Below are positions 7,213 to 12,886 of a stretch of 12,886 nt of DNA, piece by piece. The notes beneath the pieces are model-generated. The model was not told the DNA's origin and did no database searches. It was given only the letters and a program-made list of their open reading frames with translations. The DNA comes from an uncultured Collinsella sp. (GTDB taxonomy: Bacteria > Actinomycetota > Coriobacteriia > Coriobacteriales > Coriobacteriaceae), in contig CATYJC010000046.1 in the NCBI GenBank assembly GCA_958407555.1, forward strand, positions 1-12,886, read 5' to 3'. The position numbers and the translations under genes were made by a program. The first letter of the stretch is position 1, and each line of letters starts with the position of its first letter.

Positions 7213-8346
7213 CTATTTCCAAACGCGCTCGGCAATGCGCTTGACCAGCGCGATCTTTGCCCATTGCTCATCCTCGGTCAGCTTGTTGCCAATCTCGCAG
7301 CTGGCAAAGCCGCACTGAGGCGACAGATACAGGTTCTCGAGCGGCACGTACTTTGCGGCTTCACGGATGCGCTCGACGATAACATCCTCGTTCTCGAGCT
7401 CTGCCGCCTTGGTGGTTACCAAGCCCAGCACGACCTTCTTGCCCGGGGCAACGTACTTGAGCGGCTCAAAACCGCCGGCGCGCGGCGTATCGAACTCCAG
7501 GTAAAATGCATCGACATCCTCGTTTGCGAACAGGTACGGCGCGATGGGGTCATAGCCGCCCTCGAAGGCATAGGTGGAGTGGTAGTTGCCGCGGCACACA
7601 TGCGTGTTGATGACCAGATCGTCGGGCTTGTCCGCGATGGCGGCATTGTTGAGCGCCACGCCCAGCTCGCTTACCTTTTGCAGGTCGACCGGGCTCATGC
7701 CGGTTTTGGCGACAAAATCGGTGTCGCAGTAGATGCCCCAGGTGCAGTCATCAAACTGGATGTTGCGGCAGCCTGCTGCGTACAGGTCGGCGATCACCGT
7801 GCGATAAGCGGCTGCGATGGCGTCGGCAAGTTCCTCATCGGTCTTATAGACAGCGCGCAGGCTCTCCTGCTGGCCGTCGCAGCGGTCGAGCGTGACTTCG
7901 GAGAACGTCTGGATCGGCGCCGGAATGGTTTGCCGCGCGACCTGGCCCTCCCCCTCGAGCACCTTGACAAATTTAAAGTGCTCGACGAACGGATGGTTCT
8001 CGCCGCTAATGGGGCCGGTTACCACGGCGGTGTCGGCTGTGGTCTCCTCGTCGTGAAACATATAACCCGTACGCGAGGTACGGCGTTCAATGCCGTTAAG
8101 GCCCCACATAAAATCGAGGTGCCAGTAGCTGCGGCGAAACTCACCATCGGTGATGACCTGCAGGCCGGCGGCCTTCTGCTTTGCCACCAAATCGCGAATG
8201 GCATCGTCCTCGACGGCCTTAAGGCCGTCGTCATCAAGCGTGCCCGCGGCGTAGGCGGCACGGGCGTCCTTCACGGCCTGAGGACGAAGAAAACTGCCGA
8301 CGATATCGGCGCGAAACGGCGCGTTCGGTTGAATCGAAGTGCTCAT
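7213..8346 (-). CDS. Cobalamin-independent methionine synthase family protein (YxjG/MetE C-terminal type)
   Basis: A 377-residue cytoplasmic protein equivalent to the catalytic half of MetE (full MetE is about 750 residues), as in Bacillus YxjG/YxjH. The family moves a methyl group from a folate or other donor to a thiol such as homocysteine, using a zinc site. Expected zinc ligands are all present: His249 and Cys251 (in NTHVCRGNY), Glu284 (in YLEFD) and Cys345 (in SPQCGF). The N-terminus has the typical FRADIVGSFLRP and TDGEFRRSYWHLDF motifs. The ATG at 8346 has GGGAG about eight bases upstream. A LysR-type operator lies in its promoter and a CysB/CmbR-like regulator gene is just upstream, which supports a role in methionine or sulfur metabolism. 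The methyl donor is not certain for single-domain members. Confidence 0.88.
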   Translation of the reverse strand: MSTSIQPNAPFRADIVGSFLRPQAVKDARAAYAAGTLDDDGLKAVEDDAIRDLVAKQKAAGLQVITDGEFRRSYWHLDFMWGLNGIERRTSRTGYMFHDEETTADTAVVTGPISGENHPFVEHFKFVKVLEGEGQVARQTIPAPIQTFSEVTLDRCDGQQESLRAVYKTDEELADAIAAAYRTVIADLYAAGCRNIQFDDCTWGIYCDTDFVAKTGMSPVDLQKVSELGVALNNAAIADKPDDLVINTHVCRGNYHSTYAFEGGYDPIAPYLFANEDVDAFYLEFDTPRAGGFEPLKYVAPGKKVVLGLVTTKAAELENEDVIVERIREAAKYVPLENLYLSPQCGFASCEIGNKLTEDEQWAKIALVKRIAERVWK

Positions 8347-8410
8347 AGATATCTCCCTTTGAATTGGTTGCTTTACTGGGACAGAGTATGAGCGCTCCTA
8401 TGGCCATCGT

Positions 8411-8416
8411 ATAATA
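8411..8416 (-). promoter_or_regulatory. Candidate -10 box of the methionine synthase-like gene
   Basis: TATTAT on the minus strand sits in an AT-rich stretch unusual for this window. The -35 position 17 bases upstream (TATATC) is poor and overlaps the LysR box, as expected for an activator-dependent promoter. The 5' leader would be about 60 nt. Confidence 0.5.
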
Positions 8417-8432
8417 TATGTTTATAACAGTT

Positions 8433-8455
8433 TGATATAGATGCTTCCTATATCA
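8433..8455. promoter_or_regulatory. LysR-type operator (T-N11-A)
   Basis: TGATATAG (8433-8440) and CTATATCA (8448-8455) form a perfect 8-bp inverted repeat with a 7-base spacer; within it ATAG-N7-CTAT fits the T-N11-A rule of LysR-family binding sites. It lies between the LysR gene and the methionine synthase-like gene, overlapping the -35 position of the latter. CAGTTT also occurs as a direct repeat at 8428 and 8454. Confidence 0.75.
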
Positions 8456-8501
8456 GTTTGGGCTGCCTTAAAGAGATTTGACCTGTGCAGAACGCAGCAG
8501 C

Positions 8502-9398
8502 CTAGATATGCTGACGGATCGCGTCGATATAGGCTTGACCGTAGCGCGTAAGCGTCGTGTTCTTGCGCGTGATGATGCCGATCTCCATGTACTCGTCTAC
8601 ATCGAGCGGAATCGAGATGATGCCGGGACCGTTGAGCTCGTGACTGATCACGCCTGAGCATACCGTGTAGCCGTTAAGGCCCATGGCCAGGTTGAACAAC
8701 GTCGCACGGTCGCGCACGCGGATATTCTTGCGGCGCTCAAAGGTCGAGGTCAGCTCCTCGGAATAATAGAACGAGTTGTAGCTGCCCTGCTCGTAGGACA
8801 AAAACGGATAGTCTTCGAGATCTTCGAGCGTCACGCTGGAGCGGCCCGCCAGCGGATGGTCAGCACACACAAAAACGTGCGGCGTGGCGCAGAAGAGCCC
8901 TTCGAACACGAGCTCGTTGGCCGCCAGCATGCGCTCGATAACCTCGCGATTGTGCTCGGACAAGTACAAGATGCCTAGTTCGCTTTTCATATGCGCGACG
9001 TCCTCGATAATCTCGTGAGTCTGCTCCTCGCGCAGGGTAAAGTCGTAGCGCGCGGCATCGAACTCACGGATCACATCGACAAACGCGTTGACGGCAAAGG
9101 AATAATGCTGGCAGCTCACACTAAAGTGCGGCACCTGCTCGGACTCGCCCTTGTACTTGCCTTCGAGCAGATCGGCCTGGTCAAGCACCTGGCGCGCGTA
9201 GCCCAAGAAGGTCTCGCCCTCCTCGGACACAATGACACCCTTGTTGGTGCGCTCAAAGATGTGCACACCCATCTCGTTTTCGAGATCGCGGATCGACGCG
9301 GTAATCGAAGGCTGCGACACAAAAAGCCGGCGCGAGGCCTCGGTGATGCTGCCGCATTCGGCAACTTTGACGACATACCTGAGCTGCTGAAGCTTCAT
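8502..9398 (-). CDS. LysR-family transcriptional regulator, CysB/CmbR-like
   Basis: A 298-residue DNA-binding regulator, normal length for the family. It opens with MKLQQLRYVVKVAECGSITE, the N-terminus typical of CysB/CmbR-like LysR proteins, with the helix-turn-helix at about residues 17-41 (SITEASRRLFVSQPSITASI) and ERTNKGVIVSEEG as the wing/linker. The remainder is the effector-binding domain. ATG 9398 is chosen because GGGAG precedes it and the family N-terminus begins exactly there; an extension to 9605 would lie inside the HAD gene. It is 10 nt behind the HAD stop, so the two are probably cotranscribed. Relatives control methionine and cysteine genes; the operator at 8433 makes the downstream gene the likely target. 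Confidence 0.92.
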   Translation of the reverse strand: MKLQQLRYVVKVAECGSITEASRRLFVSQPSITASIRDLENEMGVHIFERTNKGVIVSEEGETFLGYARQVLDQADLLEGKYKGESEQVPHFSVSCQHYSFAVNAFVDVIREFDAARYDFTLREEQTHEIIEDVAHMKSELGILYLSEHNREVIERMLAANELVFEGLFCATPHVFVCADHPLAGRSSVTLEDLEDYPFLSYEQGSYNSFYYSEELTSTFERRKNIRVRDRATLFNLAMGLNGYTVCSGVISHELNGPGIISIPLDVDEYMEIGIITRKNTTLTRYGQAYIDAIRQHI

Positions 9399-9408
9399 AG
9401 CTTTCTCC

Positions 9409-10317
9409 CTAGACGTTCGTGACGTCAAAACCCGTCGCATCCATCTGACGCATAAACGGCGGCATCTCCCCCGTCGCGGCGCAGTCGGCAATCTGATGCA
9501 GAGCCCCGGCAACCGCATCGTCTGCCGCAGCGCCGATATGCCAGCGCGCGGCAGCCGTGACAGCCTCGTTGGCATTGGCGACTGCAACGGAGTTGGGAAC
9601 GGCATCGATCATGGGCAGATCGTTATCGGAATCACCGAACACGGCCACCTCGTCGGGCGTCAGGCCCAAAGTGCGCGCCAGCTCCAGCGCAGCGCAGCCC
9701 TTGTCCCAACCGGCCGGAAGGATGTCGAACAGGCGCACGCGGTTGTTGGGGAACACAAGCGAGAGTTCCGGCACCTCAGCGGCAACGCGCTCACGTAGCT
9801 CCGCGAGCTCCTCACGCGAGCGGGCACTCCAGATATTCGCCTTGAACACCGGCGCGTCATCGACGACGGGACGGCACGGGGCTTCTTCGCCTTTGAGCCA
9901 TGCGTTGCCGCCCGACTCCATGGCGCGACGAACGCGCTCGGGATCACTCGTCACACAATAGGCATCGTTGCCCCAAAAGTCATCGCCCAGGCTATAGACC
10001 TTCAGATAGGTATCGTCGGTCTCTTGCTCAAGATAGTCGGCAAGACGCATGAGGGCACCGTTGTCGCTCGCACGGGAGGCAACAACCTCGCCGTCGACAA
10101 ACATCACCTGGCCGTTACAGAACGCGCCAGTCGAAAAACACTCGGCGCGATTGCGGAACATCCAGCCCATCGCGGACGGCTGGCGACCCGAAACCGGGCC
10201 AAAGTGCAGACCCGCCGCCTGCATGGCATGAATGCCCTCGATGGCGTAGTCGCTGGCTCCGTCATGCCCGGCTGGAATCAGCGTATCGTCCATATCGGTC
10301 AGCACAAGTTTAATCAT
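9409..10317 (-). CDS. HAD-superfamily hydrolase, Cof type (subclass IIB)
   Basis: A 302-residue cytoplasmic phosphatase. All four HAD motifs are seen: DMDDT (nucleophile Asp8, acid Asp10), Ser43 in PVSGR, Lys206 in GWDKG, and GDSDND (Asp229 and Asp233) for magnesium binding. The cap lies between motifs II and III, as in Cof proteins. Known relatives dephosphorylate sugar phosphates, pyridoxal phosphate, flavin mononucleotide or, for E. coli Cof, the thiamine precursor HMP-PP. The substrate here is unknown; divergent placement next to thiM is only suggestive. ATG 10317 has a GGGGG binding site about five bases upstream. The gene heads a likely two-gene unit with the LysR gene. Confidence 0.88.
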   Translation of the reverse strand: MIKLVLTDMDDTLIPAGHDGASDYAIEGIHAMQAAGLHFGPVSGRQPSAMGWMFRNRAECFSTGAFCNGQVMFVDGEVVASRASDNGALMRLADYLEQETDDTYLKVYSLGDDFWGNDAYCVTSDPERVRRAMESGGNAWLKGEEAPCRPVVDDAPVFKANIWSARSREELAELRERVAAEVPELSLVFPNNRVRLFDILPAGWDKGCAALELARTLGLTPDEVAVFGDSDNDLPMIDAVPNSVAVANANEAVTAAARWHIGAAADDAVAGALHQIADCAATGEMPPFMRQMDATGFDVTNV

Positions 10318-10345
10318 AAGGCCCCCATTCGTATCAGTCCTACCT

Positions 10346-10351
10346 ATTGTA
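10346..10351 (-). promoter_or_regulatory. Candidate -10 box of the HAD-LysR unit
   Basis: TACAAT on the minus strand lies 28 bases before the HAD start codon. No good -35 is found at 17 bases; instead the repeat arm TTTTGGCAGGT sits close upstream. Confidence 0.45.
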
Positions 10352-10393
10352 ACGACCTGCCAAAATAAACCTGTCCCTTTTTGGCAGGTGCGT

Positions 10394-10399
10394 TAGTAT
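10394..10399 (+). promoter_or_regulatory. Candidate -10 box of the thiamine operon
   Basis: TAGTAT is placed so that transcription would begin near 10406, just before the TPP riboswitch. It occupies the mirror position of TACAAT in the opposite arm of the inverted repeat. Confidence 0.4.
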
Positions 10400-10413
10400 A
10401 GGGAACAACAGAT

Positions 10414-10512
10414 TCGATGCGGGAGTGCCGGCGGTGCAAACCACAAGGCTGAGAGGGCATAGGGCCCAATCCTTTGAACCTGTCAGTTAATGCTGGCGTA
10501 GGGAGCATGCCG
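10414..10512 (+). ncRNA. TPP riboswitch (THI element)
   Basis: The conserved core is plain: GGCTGAGA at 10447-10454, CCTTTGAACCTG at 10471-10482, GTTAATGCTGGCGTAGGGA at 10486-10504. The spacing between these elements is normal for the class. Thiamine pyrophosphate binding to this aptamer stabilises its closing stem. It lies in the leader of thiM and is followed within 10 bases by an intrinsic terminator. Confidence 0.97.
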
Positions 10513-10520
10513 CCTTTACA

Positions 10521-10550
10521 GGGGCGCTGTCTATGCACAGCGCCCCTTTT
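10521..10550 (+). terminator. Riboswitch-controlled intrinsic terminator
   Basis: A perfect 10-bp stem (GGGGCGCTGT at 10521-10530 with ACAGCGCCCC at 10537-10546) with a 6-nt loop and a TTTT end at 10547-10550. It lies between the TPP aptamer and the thiM ribosome binding site, so control is most likely by premature termination when TPP is abundant. The competing antiterminator pairing could not be settled by eye. Confidence 0.92.
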
Positions 10551-10572
10551 CTATGCCAAGGAGGCATGTGCA

Positions 10573-11412
10573 GTGATTGATTCGGAACAGCTTAAGCAAC
10601 ATATGGTCAAGGCCGTGGAGGAGATTCGCGCCACCAATCCGATGGCCGGCTCCATCACCAACACGGTGACGATCGACTTTGTCGCCAATGCGCAGCTCGC
10701 CGTGGGTGGTTCGGCCGCCATGGTCTATCTGCCCGACGAGGGCGAGGCGCTCGTTGCCGGCGGCGGCTCCATCTATCTCAACATGGGCACGCTCTTCCCC
10801 ATCTACGAGCAGACGATTCCCCGCGCGGCCAAGGCGGCACACGACGCCGGCAAGCCCTGGGTGCTCGATCCGGTGGGCCTGGGCATCGGCAGCCTGCGCA
10901 CCCAGCTGGTAAACGAGCTCAAGCAGTACAAGCCCGCCATCGTGCGCGGCAACGCCTCCGAGATCATCGCACTCGCCGGCCTGTGGGGCCTTGAGGGCGA
11001 GGCGGCCGATCTGAGCCGCGTGCGCGGTGTCGATACCACCGACACGGTCGACGCCGCCCGCGATGCTGCCGTGGCGCTCGCCCGCTACACCGGTGGCGCC
11101 GTAGTGGTCTCGGGTGAGGTCGACCTGATCACCGACGGCACGACCGTGGCAAAGTCCCACGGCGGCAGCCCGCTCATGTCCAAGATTACCGGCTGCGGCT
11201 GCTCGCAGGGCGGCGTGCTGGCCGTGTACGCCTGTGCCGCCGACCCGTTTACGGCAGCCGTCTGCGGCACCGCCGTCTACAACGTGGCCGGCACGCGTGC
11301 CGCCGCCGTTGCCGACGCCCCGGCAAGCTTTAAGGTCGCCTTTATCGACGAGCTCTACCGCGCAACCGCCCAGAACATTGCCGATAACCAACTCGAGCTC
11401 GAGGAGGCATAG
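10573..11412 (+). CDS. thiM: Hydroxyethylthiazole kinase
   Basis: A 279-residue cytoplasmic kinase that phosphorylates 4-methyl-5-(2-hydroxyethyl)thiazole with ATP so the thiazole half of thiamine can be salvaged. Family marks: NPMAGSITNTVTIDFVAN (residues 22-39), LDPVGLGIG (98-106), RGNASEIIALAG (125-136, very typical) and ITGCGCSQGG (205-214), with the conserved cysteine of this turn at 208 or 210. The GTG at 10573 is chosen: AAGGAGG ends eight bases before it, and any earlier in-frame start would fall in the terminator or riboswitch. It is the first gene of the TPP-controlled operon, and its product feeds ThiE two genes downstream. Confidence 0.94.
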   Translation: MIDSEQLKQHMVKAVEEIRATNPMAGSITNTVTIDFVANAQLAVGGSAAMVYLPDEGEALVAGGGSIYLNMGTLFPIYEQTIPRAAKAAHDAGKPWVLDPVGLGIGSLRTQLVNELKQYKPAIVRGNASEIIALAGLWGLEGEAADLSRVRGVDTTDTVDAARDAAVALARYTGGAVVVSGEVDLITDGTTVAKSHGGSPLMSKITGCGCSQGGVLAVYACAADPFTAAVCGTAVYNVAGTRAAAVADAPASFKVAFIDELYRATAQNIADNQLELEEA

Positions 11413-11415
11413 GCC

Positions 11416-11757
11416 ATGTCCGAGCCTGCAACCAATACCGGCATGAACACGCTCATCGCTGTGGCCATCGCCCCGTGCGGCACCGGCGATGAGCTATCCG
11501 CCGAGGTCGCCGAGGTCGTGCGTGTTATTCGCGAGAGCGGCCTTCCCAACCGCACCACCTCGATGTTCACCGAGATCGAGGGCGACTGGGACGAGGTCAT
11601 GCAGGTCGTGCGCGACGCAACCTTTGTGTTGGCGAGCAAGGGCATCCGAACCGAAGTCGTGCTCAAAGCCGATATTCGGCCCGGATTTACCGACACCATG
11701 ACTGGCAAGCTCGAGCGTATGGAAGCACAGATCAAGAAGCAGGAGGAAGCACGATGA
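11416..11757 (+). CDS. MTH1187-family thiamine-binding protein
   Basis: A 113-residue small cytoplasmic protein of the MTH1187/YkoF-like thiamine-binding family (ferredoxin-like fold). Recognisable parts are the N-terminal strand MNTLIAVAIAPCGTG, the central LPNRTTSMFTEIEGDWDEV, and VLKADIRPG near residues 82-90, which matches the end of the family domain. Family members are reported to bind thiamine or related pyrimidines; no catalytic activity is established. GAGGAGG at 11401-11407 lies eight bases before ATG 11416, three bases after the thiM stop, and the gene's end overlaps the thiE start by four bases. This placement supports a thiamine-related role, perhaps carrying or sensing an intermediate. 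Confidence 0.85.
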   Translation: MSEPATNTGMNTLIAVAIAPCGTGDELSAEVAEVVRVIRESGLPNRTTSMFTEIEGDWDEVMQVVRDATFVLASKGIRTEVVLKADIRPGFTDTMTGKLERMEAQIKKQEEAR

Positions 11758-12449
11758 GCATCCGCGACAACCTTGATATCTCGGCCTATCTTGTACTCGG
11801 CCCCGAAAACACGCTGGGGCGCCCCGTGGGCGATGTGGTGGCCCAGGCACTCGACGCAGGCTTTACCTGCATCCAGGTGCGCTCCAAGGTGGCAAGCGCC
11901 CGCGAGATCATTGCGCTGACCGGCGACGCTGCGCAGGCTATCGCACAGGCCGGCAAGACCGGTCAGGTCGCCCTGTTAATCGATGACCGCCTTGACTGCG
12001 TACTCGCCGCGCGCGAGCAGGGCATCGCCGTCGACGGCGTGCACGTGGGTCAGAGCGACATTCCCGTCGAGGTCTGTCGCAAGCTGCTGGGGCCCGACGC
12101 CATCGTGGGCCTTTCCGCCCGTTGCGAGGAAATGCTCGAGTACGTCAAGACCGCCGACATGAGCCTAGTCGACTACCTGGGCATCGGCCCACTCCACGAG
12201 ACCGAGACCAAGCGCGACTGCGGACGCGCAGCCGATGGCTCCATCATCACCAAGAGCTTTGAGGACCTGGCCGCACTCCACGCGGCAAGCCCCGTGCCCA
12301 TCGTGGTGGGCGGCGGCGTCAAGACGGCCGACCTGCCGCAGCTCAAGGCCACCGGCGTCGACGGCTTCTTTGTGGTGAGCGCCGTCTGCAGTGCCGACGA
12401 CCCCTACGCCGCCGCCAAGGAGCTCGTCGACACCTGGCAGCAGGCATAA
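11754..12449 (+). CDS. thiE: Thiamine-phosphate synthase
   Basis: A 231-residue TIM-barrel enzyme joining HMP-PP and thiazole phosphate to thiamine phosphate, slightly longer than usual (about 210-215). Motifs: IQVRSK (40-45, replacing the more common LQLREK), LLIDDRLD (74-81), VDGVHVGQSD (93-102), IVGLSA (117-122), DYLGIGPLHETETKRD (140-155, the pyrophosphate loop) and IVVGGGVK (183-190). It overlaps the previous gene at ATGA (11754-11757), with AGGAGG seven bases before the start. No thiC, thiD or thiG lies in the window, so the pyrimidine half must come from genes or uptake elsewhere. Confidence 0.95.
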   Translation: MSIRDNLDISAYLVLGPENTLGRPVGDVVAQALDAGFTCIQVRSKVASAREIIALTGDAAQAIAQAGKTGQVALLIDDRLDCVLAAREQGIAVDGVHVGQSDIPVEVCRKLLGPDAIVGLSARCEEMLEYVKTADMSLVDYLGIGPLHETETKRDCGRAADGSIITKSFEDLAALHAASPVPIVVGGGVKTADLPQLKATGVDGFFVVSAVCSADDPYAAAKELVDTWQQA

Positions 12450-12493
12450 GCTCAGGCCGAGCAGCTGATCCGCAGCCTCATATCTTCAGCAAT

Positions 12494-12663
12494 GAAAAGC
12501 GCATCCCAGTTTGGACCTCCATTCCGGGATGCGCTTTCCATATAGAGGCTCAACGGGAAACTGCGTCCCAGTCTGAACGCATATTCCGGGACGTACTTTC
12601 CGAAACCCCACCGTTTGGGAAACTGCAACCCGTTCTGAGCGCAAAACCTGGGATGCGCTTTCC
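12494..12663. repeat. Three phased 47-bp hairpin units at 62-bp period
   Basis: The units are 12494-12539, 12555-12601 and 12617-12663. The right arms (GGGATGCGCTTT or close) begin at 12526, 12588 and 12650, exactly 62 bases apart, and the left arms end at 12507, 12569 and 12631, also 62 apart. Unit 1 has a perfect 12-bp stem (AAAGCGCATCCC with GGGATGCGCTTT, 18-nt loop). Units 2 and 3 carry mismatches in the stem but keep GGGAAACTGC and CTTTCC ends. The 15-base spacers are not alike. It lies between convergent thiE and patatin genes. It resembles a REP-like intergenic family; termination is possible but there is no T-run. Confidence 0.85.
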
Positions 12664-12674
12664 GCATGCGCCCC

Positions 12675-12886
12675 TTACCCCGCCAGATATGCTTCCAACG
12701 CCGGCAAAGTCGCCTCCGCATCGCGGCGACCGACCTGGTAGATGCGCTCGAGTTCATCGGGCTCGCGGCACAGCGACGGCACCTTCACCGATTCGCTCGG
12801 ACGCACCACAAAGATATCGCCGGCGGCCTCACGACGTGCCAGGTCATCGAGCGTGGCATTGTAGACCTCATGCCGATGCTCAAGCG
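12675..12886 (-). CDS. Patatin-like phospholipase, C-terminal part (5' end outside window)
   Basis: Reading the minus strand from the window edge gives 69 residues, ending at TAA (12675-12677), with no start in the window. RHEVYNATL, then GDIFVVRPSES, then DELERIYQVGRRDAEATLP match the C-terminal tail of bacterial patatin-family proteins of the YjjU type, which typically has an IFVIRPS-like strand followed by an LYDLGRKDA-like helix. The catalytic Gly-x-Ser-x-Gly and Asp are outside the window. These proteins are predicted serine acyl-hydrolases acting on lipids. The gene ends 12 bases from the last hairpin unit. Confidence 0.75.
   Translation of the reverse strand, partial: LEHRHEVYNATLDDLARREAAGDIFVVRPSESVKVPSLCREPDELERIYQVGRRDAEATLPALEAYLAG

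Larger units (their letters stand above)
10343..10402. repeat. Imperfect 60-bp inverted repeat holding divergent promoters
   Basis: The arms are 10343-10365 and 10379-10402. The inner 11 bp (ACCTGCCAAAA with TTTTGGCAGGT) are perfect; outward, CGTTA and ATAGG also match, with one inserted base and two mismatches, giving 21 shared positions. Each arm contains a candidate -10 box: TACAAT on the minus strand (10346-10351) for the HAD gene and TAGTAT on the plus strand (10394-10399) for the thiamine operon. The repeat lies upstream of both expected starts of transcription, so an operator or mirror-image promoter is more likely than a terminator. Confidence 0.65.

Noticed and set aside
6895..8391. 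A 498-codon open frame on the plus strand across uraA and the methionine synthase-like gene
   Set aside because: It runs opposite two well-recognised genes and across the gap between them, and shows no protein family features.
8461..8502. A terminator after the LysR gene (GGCTGC with GCAGCC)
   Set aside because: The stem is only 6 bp, the loop is about 30 bases, and no T-run follows on the minus strand.
9399..9605. An N-terminal extension of the LysR protein
   Set aside because: It overlaps the HAD gene, and the family N-terminus MKLQQLRYV begins exactly at the ATG at 9398, with its own binding site.
10474..10572. An upstream ATG for thiM
   Set aside because: It falls inside the conserved core of the TPP riboswitch and would be read across the terminator. 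The GTG at 10573 has AAGGAGG at the right distance.
10531..11391. A 286-codon open frame on the minus strand opposite thiM
   Set aside because: It is a shadow of the thiM frame, with no family motifs and no binding site.
12494..12663. A small CRISPR array
   Set aside because: The repeated units are themselves long hairpins that differ from each other, spacers are only about 15 bases, and no cas genes are present.
12452..12757. A 101-codon open frame on the minus strand
   Set aside because: It reads through the three hairpin units and into the patatin tail in a different frame, and has no domain or binding site.

Overview
The window is GC-rich, gene-dense bacterial DNA. The best guess for the organism is a Coriobacteriia actinobacterium, most likely Collinsella. 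This is inferred from the codon and GC style, the GGAG-type ribosome binding sites, the protein flavour, and a cell-wall sorting signal of LAATG type (a form of the LAXTG motif used by class E sortases of high-GC Gram-positives). No rRNA or other taxonomic marker is present.

Layout. (1) 1-984: the 3' part of an AzgA/PbuG-type NCS2 purine permease and its strong terminator. (2) 1029-4915: two tandem paralogous genes for secreted, sortase-anchored repeat proteins that look like right-handed beta-helix proteins. The second copy is preceded by a duplicated scrap of the permease 3' end plus a duplicated terminator, so the pair arose by a tandem duplication whose junction is still visible. (3) 5028-5693: an alpha/beta hydrolase of the esterase D/Fes type, converging through a bidirectional terminator on (4) a UraA-type uracil permease (5755-7089, minus). 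(5) 7213-10317, minus: a HAD/Cof phosphatase, a CysB/CmbR-like LysR regulator 10 nt behind it, then a YxjG-type cobalamin-independent methionine synthase-like protein. A symmetric T-N11-A LysR box lies in front of the last gene. (6) 10343-12449, plus: a TPP riboswitch with an attached intrinsic terminator controls thiM, an MTH1187-family thiamine-binding protein gene and thiE, with close or overlapping gene junctions. (7) 12494-12663: three hairpin units at an exact 62-bp period, followed by the C-terminal end of a patatin-like phospholipase gene on the minus strand (12675 to the window edge).

How the parts work together. The plus-strand thiamine operon supplies thiazole salvage (ThiM), joining of thiazole phosphate with HMP-PP (ThiE) and a thiamine-binding protein, and is probably shut off by TPP at the transcription level. 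The minus-strand methionine-type gene is probably activated by its neighbouring LysR protein. The HAD and thiM genes diverge from a near-symmetric 60-bp inverted repeat that carries both candidate -10 boxes, a possible shared control point. The two permeases handle different nucleobases.

Nothing here is clearly a wholly new system. The most unusual elements are the duplicated surface-protein locus with its captured permease tail and strongly conserved leader block, the mirror-image divergent promoter at 10343-10402, and the 62-bp phased hairpin array. No stretch longer than 300 bases lacks a gene.
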